A stretch of 64,000 nucleotides of DNA from Paramyrothecium sp. XJ0827 (Eukaryota > Ascomycota > Sordariomycetes > Hypocreales > Stachybotryaceae). The notes under the pieces are model-generated. The model saw nothing but the letters and a program-made list of their open reading frames with translations. It searched no databases and was not told the DNA's origin. The DNA is taken from positions 558,001 to 622,000 of the forward strand of contig JAJFPB010000009.1 in NCBI GenBank assembly GCA_020881915.1. Reading direction: 5' to 3'. The position numbers and the translations under genes are program-made. Shown here piece after piece: positions 45,497 to 55,950 of this stretch; within the stretch, counting starts at the first letter, position 1, and each line of letters begins with the position of its first letter.

Positions 45497-47151
45497 GGTC
45501 GGGTGGAAAGGATTTCATCGGCGGATGAGACATAGTGCGTGTTTCCACTGCTACTTCTTACTCCTTACCTTGTTGATATAGCATAGACTATGTACTCCAA
45601 TGAAGAAATGAAGCTCAAGCTATTCACGTTGTCAGTCCAAGTTCACCTTGAGGAACCTTGATTAATACGCGCTGTAGAGCATCACAGGGGGACACGTTTC
45701 GCGACGACAATGTTGCTTAAGAAAACAACGTCACAGCACCAAGGAACCTCAAATTCTTGGCAATTTCCAAATCCCGGGTAGAATTGATCCTTGATATCGG
45801 GGCATGGCATCTGTCTCTGCCAAGCCTATCGCCGAGCCCTCCACTCATCCGCGACATCTGGGCGCCAATTGAGTCACCAGAAAGCTTGTCGTGCCTTATG
45901 AATCAAATGCCCCCTTACTCCATAAGTCACCTTAAAATACTGGAGGCGGGTTCTACATTAGACAGACGGCCATCCGCAATTGAGGCGCCGGCGAGGCGTC
46001 CTCTCCCCTGTCTCATTGGCCCACATCTGAGACATCTATCCATCGCACCGTAGAGGCACCCAAGGCGAGCCTCGGAAAGCGAACCAGAGATCTTGCAAAG
46101 ATCGTCATTTGCACGAATGAGCTGCGCCTAAGTTCCGAGGTAGCAATGCTAGCGATGCAGGACAGCTGGTTCAAGCGCCCATCCACCGACCTCCTATCAC
46201 ATTGGGGGATCTGTTGTCTTGGTGGTGTCGGGGTGCAACGCTGAATGCTGACTTGCTTTTTCATCGACAAAGGACCCCAAAAAGTAACCATGGCCGTTAC
46301 GTTACTGTGATGGTCGTCGAACCATGTCTTTCCCTACTCGCCACAACGGCCGTGCTCTCAGGTATCTTGTAGAAACTCAAACGATTTTTATGTGAGGTAT
46401 AGGTCACTGGGCAGACACTCGGAACACCTTAAAGTTCTTTACTGGTGGGATCTACGTCAGATCACCAGCAGTCAAAGTCAACTCCTCCGACCCATCACAC
46501 TTTCGGCTAAGACACTGATCCGCAGGCTGTGGAGCGGCTGAGGCCGGTATGCAGTCTTTCACGTCCCACGACAGGCCGCTTTCCTGCAGGAAAACCACCC
46601 GCCCCGCTCTCGCCAGCAGCCCGCGCAATGCCATTCCGAGACATGCTGCAGCCATGTCCTCGGTAGGTGGTCCAAGTGGTGGTTAACCCATGCGACCGCT
46701 CCTCCACGCACCTCGTCTTGCTCGACCATGCGGGATGCGATTCGCGCAGGCCCAGACAGTGGCTGGCGAAAGGCCAGAAATGACTGAGACATTGCATCCG
46801 ATTTAGATTCAGAGGGCGTCGCATCCGCCCAGTTAACTCTGAGCAATTCAGCCTCCGTCGCAATGAGTAAGCCTGTCGGGAGGAGTCGAGGGAGGGTTGC
46901 GGGATGCGCTCGCCTTCAACGGTCCCCGCAGTGTCACTTTAAGAGTTCTGCGTCTTCTGCCAGCGGCTTAATCCGCCTGCACTCGCTCACCTCGTCACAA
47001 GACGCCTCGCATAGTGCATGCTGTGTATCCGTCCTGCCATTCAACAGGCTTCTTGGCTACACCAAGTTTGGCCGAGGAAAAAGCTTGTCTCATATCCCGC
47101 CCGGTCAACGCCAAGCGTGCTTTTGCTTGCTCGCCGGCTGCTGTTGCTACC
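45497..47151. other. Intergenic, no gene seen
   Basis: About 1.65 kb between two plus-strand genes. Minus-strand open frames near 46.5-46.9 kb lack motifs. The sequence just before 47152 is open in frame with the DUF2235 gene (from 47014) but has no family similarity, so it is taken as leader. Confidence 0.5.
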
Positions 47152-49098
47152 ATGGACAAAAACCACCTGAACCCGAGCTCTGCTCAGAGCAAACCTCATG
47201 AGAAGGACACGTCGACTGGATATCTGCCCAAGTCGGATCCGGTCATGGACCGCGGCCGAGGGCCAAAGAAGCTGGTCTTGTGCTTCGACGGCACCGGAAA
47301 CAAATTCAATGGCGACGACAGTGATAGTAATATTCTGAAGATTTTCCGCGCCCTGGATAGGGAGGCTGATGATCAATTTCACTATTATCAACGTGAGTAG
47401 TGCCAATGACTTGAATTCTCATATGCTGAAGATCATCCCTTATTAGCTGGAATCGGCACCTATGTCGTGTCAGGGTCGTTATCGCACACTGGCATTCGTT
47501 CTCGGTTGAACTCATGGTATCAGAAAGCCAAGGACTCCGCCATAGGCTCTTCCTTTGATCACCATGTCGTCGGCGGCTACCGATTCCTCATGCGCTACTA
47601 CAACTCCGGAGACGAGATATACATGTTTGGGTTCAGCCGAGGAGCCTACATTGCTAGATTCCTGGCCGAGATGTTGGACAGTATTGGACTGCTATCACAT
47701 GGCAATGAGGAAATGGTCAGGTTCGCTTGGAAGACCTTTTCACAATGGCAGTGTCGAGGAGGAAACAGCAAGGACGGTAAGAGGTCCGATGACGACAAGA
47801 CACGGGAGTTGTTCCGCTTCATGAAGGGGTTCCGAGAGACGTTTTCGCGGCCAGTGGGCAGGATTCGCTTCCTCGGCCTCTTCGACACGGTCAACTCGGT
47901 ACCACGGTTTGAGGGAGCTTGGATGGAGCGCAGCAAGTTCCCCTATACAGCGCGCAGCACGGCCAAGGTGATCCGTCATGCAGTTAGTATTGATGAGCGC
48001 CGCGCAAAGTTCCGCCAGGACCTCATGTATCAAGACCGTCCGAAGCACAGACACCGGCATCGCATTCACGTGGAGGACATCCTCGAACATCACCATGGCG
48101 GCGACAAAGAGGACAAGGAGCGGCCAAAGTCCTCTCATTCCAAAGCTAATCAAGACCGTGGCCGGCAAGGGAGCAAGCCTTCGCCTGACGACGAGAAGGC
48201 CAATTCTAGGAAGAGCAACGAGTACAGCCCCTATCGAAGTCGCTCCAAGTCGCAGCAACGATCACGCGGTGGCGTACAAGCAGACTCGGACACTTATTCC
48301 AATACGTCTGGTGTTCCGACATCTGATACCGGCGCAGCTTGGGACGACGATGCCGGCCAGGACATTGATGAAGTCTGGTTCTCTGGGGGTCATGGCGACA
48401 TTGGAGGCGGATGGGAGCCGCTCGCAGATGCTAAGAGTGCCAGCCATGTTCCACTGGTTTGGATGATACGCGAAGCCATGCGTGCCGGGCTTCCATTCGA
48501 TGCGGAAAAGCTGGAGTGTATGGCGTGCTTGCCGCGTCCAGGCGCTGCACGCGACCATGACCATGAGAAGGTCAATGGCGACAAACCTGCAATTCCTGAC
48601 ATCAGACTTGCCACTGATAATGGCGGTCAAATGTCCCCTATTGGAGCACCAAGTCCAGACGCTACGCTCGGGAGGCAAGAAACCGAGGTCGATTTTCACA
48701 GCATTATGCACGGAGCGCACACGGCCAAGATCCACGACTCACTTGCCTTTGGCGGCGGGCTTCCCTGGCATAGCGTTTCAGCCTGGCGGATCATGGAGTG
48801 GCTTCCTTTCCGTAGAATGGACTTGCGGGAAGACGGATCATGGACGCCCATCAGGTGGCCTCTCCCGCGGGGCGAGGTACGGGACATTCCTCACAACGTT
48901 CGCGTCCACGGCAGCGTCCTGCGGCGCCTCCGCGAAGACGAGAGCTATCGGCCTGGCAACCTGATCATAGGCGGAGGTGGGCGCGGAGTCAGGGTGGCAC
49001 CTAAAGAGCATGGCATCGGTGAGTGGGAATGCGTGGCCGAACATGGAGATCCTGTTGGTGAGGTTTGGGTCAGGAAGAGGCAGAAGAGCAAAGAATGA
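47152..49098 (+). CDS. DUF2235 alpha/beta-hydrolase-like protein
   Basis: Exons 47152..47392 and 47447..49098, with a GTGAGT to CTTATTAG intron, restore YYQPGIGTYV and give 630 residues. The start is [13 protein letters not shown]2235 landmarks: [12 protein letters not shown] (39-50), PGIGTY after the intron, the nucleophile elbow FGFSRGAY (141-148) with the presumed catalytic Ser144, [19 protein letters not shown] and the late motif [14 protein letters not shown] (390-403) that supplies the likely acid/His residues. A low-complexity, His/Lys/Ser-rich insert (about 277-384) splits the fold. The domain is shared with bacterial type VI phospholipase effectors of the Tle1 group, so a lipase or esterase role is possible, but the fungal substrate is unknown. 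No signal peptide or membrane segment is seen. Confidence 0.85.
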
Positions 49099-49470
49099 GC
49101 TGCGACGAGCATCGCTTGTATCGGAAGGATGAGGATTTCATGTTTTTAAGCCCGAGCTTCTTAGCTGTACGAAATTGACCATCTATGCTCGGGGTTTCTC
49201 GTTTCCATCAAGTACAAAAGTGAGGTGTATGGGCAAAGCTTTCAGTTGAGTTGAGGTAAGGCAACGGAAGGTCCCTTGAGGTTGCATGTTGTTAGTTGTG
49301 GACTTACAAGGTCACGTGAATCGGCGATCTCCAAGATGATCTGTGCTTCTGGACAAGATGAAACTCTGCAATCAGTCCGCAAACTACAGGATCTCTCTTT
49401 TCTGTTCCAAGTATGGAATGATATACCTGCGCCTACTTAGTCGACACGTCGACGCCCAGAATTTCCGAGA
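49099..49470. other. Intergenic, no gene seen
   Basis: About 370 nt between two plus-strand genes. Presumably terminator and promoter sequence. Confidence 0.45.
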
Positions 49471-50733
49471 ATGCCGATCCCCTTCATCTTCCACGTCATC
49501 AAAGAGGGCCCGCCCGACTGGGTTTGGGACAATGCCTGGCCCATCACCATCTGCGTCGTGACCATCACGCTCCTGACTCTCCTCAAGCGCTACACGAGCG
49601 GCTACACCAACACGGCTGAGAAGAAGCTCCATGGCAAAGTGGTCATATTAACGGGAGGCACGTCCGGCGTGGGCTCCCAGGTCGCACACCAGCTCGCCGC
49701 GCGCGGCGCGCAGCTCGTGCTGCTGACGCAGACGCCGCCCTCCGACCCGTTCCTCGTCGAGTACATCCAGGACCTGCGGACCAGGACCAACAACCAGATG
49801 ATTTACGCCGAGCAGGTCGACCTCGCGAGCCTGCACTCCATCAGGAAGTTTGCGACCAAGTGGATCGACAATGCGCCGCCCCGACGACTCGACATGGTGG
49901 TCTTGTGTGCGGCTGCTCTGACGCCGCCTGGGGGAAAGCGCAGGGAGACGGAAGAGGGTATTGAGGAGACGTGGATGGTCAATTTCCTGGCCAATTTCCA
50001 CTTGCTTGGAATCCTCAGCCCGGCGCTACGAGCCCAGCCCTTCGACCGAGACGTCCGAGTCCTGATAGCTACATGTTCCTCTTACATCGGCGCTCCACCA
50101 CTGAGCGAACCCTTTGAGAAGTCAAATTGGTCCCCCGGCAAAGCTTATGCCCGGAGCAAGCTCGCTCTCAACGTCTTTGCCCGCGCTTTCCAGAAGCACC
50201 TCGACTCGTACAAGCGTCCAGACCAGCTGCCCATGAACTCCCGCGTCATCCTCGTCGACCCAGGCCTGTGTCGCACTCCCGGAACAAGGCGGTGGCTCAC
50301 GCGCGGCTCTCTGTGGGGTTTGATGGTCTACCTCTCCGGCTACGTCGTGCCCTGGTTCCTCCTGAAGTCACCCTACCAAGGCGCCCAACCATTCCTGCAC
50401 GCCGCGATGGAGTCCAGCTTGGGCAGGGGCGAGGGCGGCAAGCTCATCAAAGAGTGTATGCAGGTGGACTTTGCGCGGACAGACATCAACGACGAGGACG
50501 TTGCCAAGCAGCTCTGGGAGGAGAGCGACGCCCTGATCGAGCGCGTCGAAAAGGCTCAGGCCAAGAAGAGAGCGATCAAGAAGGCGCAGGAGGACAAGGA
50601 GGCGCTCGAGAAGAAGGATAGGGAATCCAAGGAGGAGATTGGGAGTCTGGTTGAAACGATCAAGAAGGGCAAGGAGAAGCAGCAGAAGCAAACTCCCGAC
50701 GGCAAAAAGGGAAAGAAGAGCAAGAAGACTTAA
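49471..50733 (+). CDS. Membrane-anchored short-chain dehydrogenase/reductase
   Basis: Intronless, 420 residues. A hydrophobic segment near 22-38 (AWPITICVVTITLLTLL) should anchor the protein in the ER or lipid-droplet membrane. The Rossmann fold starts at 56 with VVILTGGTSGVGSQ (TGxxxGxG). The structural Asn is in WMVNFLANF (about 171), the Ser in ATCSSYIG (about 203) and the catalytic pair in YARSK (Tyr226, Lys230), so the enzyme looks competent. A second hydrophobic stretch (282-298) could sit on the membrane. The tail from about 350 is a Lys/Glu-rich coiled coil ending KKGKKSKKT, unusual for an SDR. It resembles retinol-dehydrogenase-like fungal SDRs, possibly the lipid-droplet ENV9 type. 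The substrate is not readable. Confidence 0.85.
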   Translation: MPIPFIFHVIKEGPPDWVWDNAWPITICVVTITLLTLLKRYTSGYTNTAEKKLHGKVVILTGGTSGVGSQVAHQLAARGAQLVLLTQTPPSDPFLVEYIQDLRTRTNNQMIYAEQVDLASLHSIRKFATKWIDNAPPRRLDMVVLCAAALTPPGGKRRETEEGIEETWMVNFLANFHLLGILSPALRAQPFDRDVRVLIATCSSYIGAPPLSEPFEKSNWSPGKAYARSKLALNVFARAFQKHLDSYKRPDQLPMNSRVILVDPGLCRTPGTRRWLTRGSLWGLMVYLSGYVVPWFLLKSPYQGAQPFLHAAMESSLGRGEGGKLIKECMQVDFARTDINDEDVAKQLWEESDALIERVEKAQAKKRAIKKAQEDKEALEKKDRESKEEIGSLVETIKKGKEKQQKQTPDGKKGKKSKKT

Positions 50734-52150
50734 AAGCTAGGGAGGATAAAATATTACGATTGAACGATATAGGGGGCATATAGACGGCTTATAGATCACA
50801 TTTGGTTTCCTCCCCTTCATGGATTCTGGTTGATGCAACACAAAACTACGCCCTCCAAGATCAGTTGCCGGCGGACTCACCGAAAGGAGCAGTTACTCAA
50901 AAGTACCAATCGCTATCGTTGTAAAATAAGTAGATTTCAGCTGTGGAGTTGTCGTCGTGAAGGTGAACGATCGCTCATGGTGACTGAGATTCTCGAGCAG
51001 AAGCTGACTAAGTGTTCTAGCTCAATTGCCGAGGTAAGGCGTGGGGTGGTTAGCAGGAGACGTGATTGTGACATCAGCGAGAAGCTCGATTTACATCAAG
51101 CTCAGAGAGAAAGAGTATCAGCACCTTGTTTATCTGTGCCGGACTTTGACGGCCTCTTTTCTGCACCGCATTATATCTCCATCTCCTTAACTTGATCTTT
51201 CCTCCATGCAGCAGTCATTGCAAACAAGCGGCGGTGTCGCACCAGCTCTGCAGCCCCTGCCAACCGTCTTACACAGCGCATCCGTTAGGCACCCCGTCTT
51301 CTTCACGGAGCGGTTTCGCAAGTCGCCGATTCCAGGCCCGGCTATGGGTGTGATGAATAGCCCAGTTGCGCACGGCTATGCGTTCCCGGAGGCTTTCAGG
51401 ACGACGCCTGGGGGTGGTGTCGCTAAGCTATGAAGTGATCACGGAGACGGCTTTACAGTATTCAATTCTGTCTCGTTGGAGAGTTTTCATGGCCAGCTGA
51501 ATTGGGTTCAGATACGAAATCCACGACAGTGCAGTGCCATGGACAAGAAGAGCGGCAGCAAGACGGTGTTGCTGGTCTACATCATAACCGATAGCTCGAG
51601 GAGCTATCATTTGTGAGAGACTGCTTCCATAAATCTGCCTCCAATCCTACTAGACCATTTCGCCCTCCTTTCACACGAAGGAAATTCATGGCACGATGAG
51701 GACCGTTGAGAGGCGCTTGTGCTGTCAGCATTCGGACGGAGCAGTATACGTCACACAGCTTCATACATGAGGATTGCATGCGATTGCATGGGGTTGCAAT
51801 ATGACAGTGCATACCGCCACATGGCAACGGACGGTTTTCAACGACTATTTAGCTGGTGACACAGTAGAGGAACTCGTGTTTAAGCGCTTGTATGACTTAG
51901 TCTGAGACTTCTATAGTCATTCAGTGGCGAGCAAAGAGTCCTTTGGGAATTTAGATAGACACAAGTTATACCTAGGACTTGCTGTTATTGTATTCGATGA
52001 AGCCTGCTAGTGGTGGTATGAACAAATGAAAGCACAATTACAATGCGTCGTAGGCTGCGCCCCCGCGATCCTTTGCCTGTGATCCCCTCTTCGTACAATA
52101 TTAATACGTCTCCTAGCCTCGGAATCCCGTCTCCCTCCCGATGAACTCAT
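50734..52150. other. Intergenic, no convincing gene
   Basis: About 1.4 kb where the SDR gene (plus strand) and the SNARE gene (minus strand) converge. A 75-codon plus-strand frame (51206..51433, MQQSLQTSGG) begins at an ATG and reads protein-like, but it has no recognisable domain and no supporting context. It is left as a possibility only. Confidence 0.4.
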
Positions 52151-52919
52151 TTAACCCGTTGCGTTCTTAGTAGCGATAACAATAACAAGAATGATGAGAA
52201 ACAGAACAAGACTCAGTAAGGCCATGAGCTTGACGTTCTTCCACCACATCTGGCGCCTCAACCCCCGACTCCGCACACGGAACTCTCGGGCGCTTCCTCC
52301 AAGGCGGTCGGTCTTGTCCACCAGCAGATCCAGTCGCTCGCCTCGCTCCAGCAAACTCTCGATGTTCTTGGTCATGATTCCCCTGACGTCGTCAATTTCT
52401 CGCTTAGCGTTGCCAAGGGCGTCATCCCTGCCGCCGCTCGTGGTGCCGTATTCGACCATCAAGTTCTTCAGCTCCGAGTTGAAAGCGCCGGCGCCGTAGT
52501 TGGGCAGCTCGGCAAAGTCGGTGCTCTCCGGGAAGTCATGGAAGAAGCGCTTGCGAACTTCGAAAAGGTAGCCGAAGGGGACGCGGCGTCCGAGCGATGC
52601 GTCTGCAATGACCAGGAAGGTAAGGCCTCCAGCCGAGGGGTGGTCGGGGTGCTCAGAGGGAGCCTCGGCGACATAGTGGATCTGGTGCTGGCCGTGCGTG
52701 TAGGTCAGCTTCTGTGGCGAGCTGTGCTCAATCTTGGGGAGGATGAGAGAGGCGAGGGACGACGTTTGTGACGATGCCGACGTGGTGCACTCGGAGAGGA
52801 TTGTCGTGTTATGAGCGATACAGGAGCTGAAAAAACGTTAACGGCTGCCGCTTTATAACAGTAGCTTAGGTTTATACGCACTAGAGGAGAGGAGTGGCGG
52901 GAGTAGATGAGGAGGCCAT
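52151..52919 (-). CDS. Longin-domain R-SNARE (VAMP7/synaptobrevin-like)
   Basis: Two exons on the minus strand, 52919..52882 and 52826..52151, give 237 residues. The first exon codes only MASSSTPATPLL plus two bases. The intron (GTGCGT to TTTTTTCAG) completes the Tyr of LLYSCIAHNTTIL, the usual longin start. Exon 2 stays open without any early ATG. The longin domain covers about 10-120 (ASLILPKIEHSSPQKLTYTH, FLVIADASLGRRVPFGYLFE). The SNARE motif follows at about 140-200, with the R-SNARE zero-layer Arg in SLLERGERLDLLVDKTD. A single C-terminal transmembrane helix (about 212-232) ends KNATG in the lumen. It should pair with Q-SNAREs in vacuolar/endosomal fusion or exocytosis. The yeast counterpart could be Nyv1-like, but assignment is open. 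It is divergent from SUV3. Confidence 0.9.
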
Positions 52920-53523
52920 TGTTGCGATTGAAGAGGTGGAGGGATCGAACGAGATAGGAATGGGAGCCCAAGTCGAAATGCCTCGCAGTCACAAGCGGGC
53001 CTGGAGAAGAGGAGACGGCGCTGAAGAAAGACACGATATGGCTGAGCTGCAGAGACAAGTTAAGATGTGAGCGCGGCGCAGAATAGGAACAGAGCCTGTG
53101 AATGGAATCAGGCGGCGATGGATGGTTGAGTGATGGATGTACGTCCCATCCCGATCAGGCGCAGGAGATTGGCGATTATGCTTCGAGGCCCACAACGTCA
53201 TTGCCAATCCATCAAGGTGCCTGCAGCTGCTGCACCGTGCACGTGCGGCTGTGGCGGCTGTGGCGCAGTCAGCTCGCGACGCTGGCCGGCCAAATGTTAG
53301 CCCGACACCAATGTCCGTTGCTGTTGATTCATTACCCATTGACCCTTATCGATACGAAATGATGTTCATTTTTTTGTCAGGGTCCAGTTTGGCGTGGCGT
53401 CGTGTAGGTGGACTCGCATCTCAAGGTGTCGCTTCTTCCTTTCGGAGCTGCCGTTTTTCGTTTCCTCTTTTTCGTGTCTGTATAAAAGCATAGCATGTGC
53501 AGTTTGCTGCAGAGGCTTGGGCC
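52920..53523. other. Shared divergent promoter, R-SNARE / SUV3
   Basis: About 600 nt between two divergent starts. TATAAAA at 53481 lies 43 nt before the SUV3 ATG. Confidence 0.5.
53481..53487 (+). promoter_or_regulatory. TATA-like element close to the SUV3 start
   Basis: TATAAAA 43 nt upstream of the chosen ATG (53524). If used, the leader would be very short or transcription would begin just inside the gene, so it may be incidental. Confidence 0.3.
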
Positions 53524-55950
53524 ATGAAATCTTTGGCCAGGCAGGCGGCTCGGAGCCGACCTCTTTGTCCCCTCCACTCACCCCCGTCTGCATCTATAGC
53601 CTCGACGTCGTTACGATGCAGTGCCCATACGCACGCCCAGGGCAAGAAGCCCACGCCGCGGATGGAGAAGAAGCAAGAGTTCTGGAAGGCGCAGATGAGC
53701 AAGTTTGACGCCAAACTGGCCGCTCGCTCTCGTGCAGACACAGTAAGCTTCACCACTCCATCTCACTCCCTATTCTTGCCGCTCACTCCCATCCAGGTCA
53801 GTAAGGGTCATGACCCGCCTACACGACTTCGTCTTGACGATAGCGCCCAACGCAAAGGGCGCCACTCAGTCTTTCGCTCCACAGTGCTGCACCGCTTCAA
53901 TGGTGTTCTGACAGATCTGTCGTCAACGAGCTTCAACTCTGGAGGAATCGACCAAGATGAGCTCAACCGCCAGGCCGGTCTTTTCATGAACCGCATCGAT
54001 GAGGCGTTCCAGCTCGCTGAGCGAAACATAACCGATCGCAACCGGAATGCGCTGTTCTGGAATCTCCGGGAGGCGTTCATTCTCAAGGATCTAAAGGGCC
54101 TGAGCACGGAAATCCAGTACTCATTTCAGTCATTCCTCATGACCCAGCGCACGACCAAAGAAATCGAGATGAGTCACCAGAAGCTTCTCGACTTCCGCTT
54201 CCCTCACGAATGGTTCCCAGCCACAAGGACTATGCAGAGGACCATTCACGCTCACGTCGGGCCCACCAACTCGGGCAAAACTTACAACGCCATCAAGGCT
54301 CTAGAAAACTCCAAGCGAGGCGTCTACGCCGGCCCCCTGCGACTTCTGGCCAACGAAGTCTACCAGCGCCTCAACAGCAAGGGCTATCCCTGCGCCCTCC
54401 TGACTGGTGAAGAGGTGCGCATACCGGAGGACACGGACCAGTACTTCACGAGCTGCACCGTTGAGATGACGCCCTTCAACCAAGAGTTTGATGTTGCCGT
54501 CATTGACGAGATCCAGATGATTGCGGACCCCCACCGCGGTATGGCCTGGACGTCTGCCGTGCTGGGTGTTCAAGCCAAGGAGGTACATGTCTGTGGCGAG
54601 GAGCGCACAGTTGGCATCATCCAAGCTCTCTGTGCAAGCACCGGCGACAAATGCATCGTTCACCGTTACGAACGGCTGAGCCCGCTCGAAACGATGGACA
54701 AGTCCATTAACGGAGACTACAGAAAGCTCAAAAAGGGTGACGCCGTCGTTGCCTTCAATCGTCTCACACTTCACGCTCTGAAGCGAACGATCGAGAAGGA
54801 AACCGGCAGACGCTGCGCCATCGTCTACGGCTCGCTGCCGCCCGAGGTGCGCGTGCAGCAGGCCGCACTCTTCAACGATCCGGACAACGACTATGACTTC
54901 ATTGTAGCCAGTGACGCCATCGGCATGGGACTGAACCTCGAAATCCGCCGTGTTATCCTGGAGTCCGTGGCCAAGTACGACGGAACACAGAACCGTATTC
55001 TCTTCCCACCTGAAATCAAGCAGATTGGCGGTCGTGCAGGTCGTTACCGGACAGCTCGAACTGAGACAGCAGCCCCAGGCGAGGAGGAAGAAGGGAAGGT
55101 TGGCTATGTGACTACCATGGATTACGACGATCTGAGGGTTGTCAAGCGAGCGTTTGAAAGGCAGCCCCTCGATATTCAGAGGGCCGTAGTTCATCCTCCA
55201 GCTGGCGTCGTGGAGAACTTCGCCTCTTACTTCCCACCTGATACCCCACTCTCCTTCATCCTTATGCGAATCAAGGCTACAGCGACCCTGAATAAGCTCT
55301 ATGAGATGCACATTCCGCCTTCTCAACTCGAGCTTGCCGACCTCATCCAGGATCTTCCTCTGCACATCTATGACAGATTGACGCTGTGCAACCTGCCAGT
55401 GACGCTAAGAGCTGAGGGCGCCGTCGAGGTTCTTCGCAGTTTGGCCAACGTCATCGCCACCAACTCAAGAGGCGACCTGCTCGACATCAAGGAGATACCG
55501 CTGGAAATCCTCGACCACGACCCATCGAGCTACAGCAAGGAGGCCGACTACCTACACCGACTCGAATTTCTGCACACCTCGGTCAACATGTACCTTTGGC
55601 TGTCATACCGCTATACCGGCATGTTCCGCGACCAAGAGCTGGCGTTCCATGTTAGGACGCTTGTGCAAGAAAAACTGATTCAGACGCTTGAGAAGCTCGA
55701 TTTCACGGAACAGGATCTGCGGCAGAGGCGACGCTTCAGGCGACGCGACGCCGAGACACGCCGCAAGCAGCGAGCGGCTATGGGCGAGGGCGAAGTCGAA
55801 AATTTGGTGGAGGAGTCAGACACCCCGCCGATCGACGATACCACCTCTACGCAAGAGCTGGATCGCGCGGCGCCCGCACCCGTGCAAGCTGGTGATACTA
55901 GCACAGAGTGGCGTGAGGCTGAGAGAGGCGCCTCTCCTCCGTCCTCCTAA
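53524..55950 (+). CDS. suv3: ATP-dependent RNA helicase SUV3, mitochondrial
   Basis: Exons 53524..53742 and 53797..55950 give 790 residues. The 54-nt intron (GTAAGC to CCCATCCAG) has no stop and a length divisible by three, so retention would insert 18 residues. The start MKSLARQAARSRPLCP is Arg/Ser/Ala-rich with no acids, a mitochondrial targeting peptide. Helicase motifs: I GPTNSGKT (about 228-235), Ia AGPLRLLANEVY, II DEIQMI (about 310, in place of DEAD), III HVCGEE, IV CAIVYGSLPPEVR, V FIVASDAIGMGLNL and VI QIGGRAGRYR. The C-terminal SUV3 domain carries LPLHIYDRLTLCNLPV. SUV3 unwinds RNA for the mitochondrial degradosome (with DSS1 in yeast) and aids intron turnover. The last 70 residues are disordered. 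Confidence 0.93.
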   Translation: MKSLARQAARSRPLCPLHSPPSASIASTSLRCSAHTHAQGKKPTPRMEKKQEFWKAQMSKFDAKLAARSRADTVSFTTPSHSLFLPLTPIQVSKGHDPPTRLRLDDSAQRKGRHSVFRSTVLHRFNGVLTDLSSTSFNSGGIDQDELNRQAGLFMNRIDEAFQLAERNITDRNRNALFWNLREAFILKDLKGLSTEIQYSFQSFLMTQRTTKEIEMSHQKLLDFRFPHEWFPATRTMQRTIHAHVGPTNSGKTYNAIKALENSKRGVYAGPLRLLANEVYQRLNSKGYPCALLTGEEVRIPEDTDQYFTSCTVEMTPFNQEFDVAVIDEIQMIADPHRGMAWTSAVLGVQAKEVHVCGEERTVGIIQALCASTGDKCIVHRYERLSPLETMDKSINGDYRKLKKGDAVVAFNRLTLHALKRTIEKETGRRCAIVYGSLPPEVRVQQAALFNDPDNDYDFIVASDAIGMGLNLEIRRVILESVAKYDGTQNRILFPPEIKQIGGRAGRYRTARTETAAPGEEEEGKVGYVTTMDYDDLRVVKRAFERQPLDIQRAVVHPPAGVVENFASYFPPDTPLSFILMRIKATATLNKLYEMHIPPSQLELADLIQDLPLHIYDRLTLCNLPVTLRAEGAVEVLRSLANVIATNSRGDLLDIKEIPLEILDHDPSSYSKEADYLHRLEFLHTSVNMYLWLSYRYTGMFRDQELAFHVRTLVQEKLIQTLEKLDFTEQDLRQRRRFRRRDAETRRKQRAAMGEGEVENLVEESDTPPIDDTTSTQELDRAAPAPVQAGDTSTEWREAERGASPPSS

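Noticed and set aside
48830..49098. Possible extra intron near the end of the DUF2235 gene
   Set aside because: The frame is continuous and the C-terminal sequence reads as family-like; no splicing is needed.
51206..51433. 75-codon frame starting MQQSLQTSGG
   Set aside because: Begins with a real ATG and is not low-complexity, but there is no domain, splice context or comparison to support it.
54301..55365. 354-codon minus-strand open frame inside SUV3
   Set aside because: Antisense shadow of a conserved helicase domain; no motif of its own.
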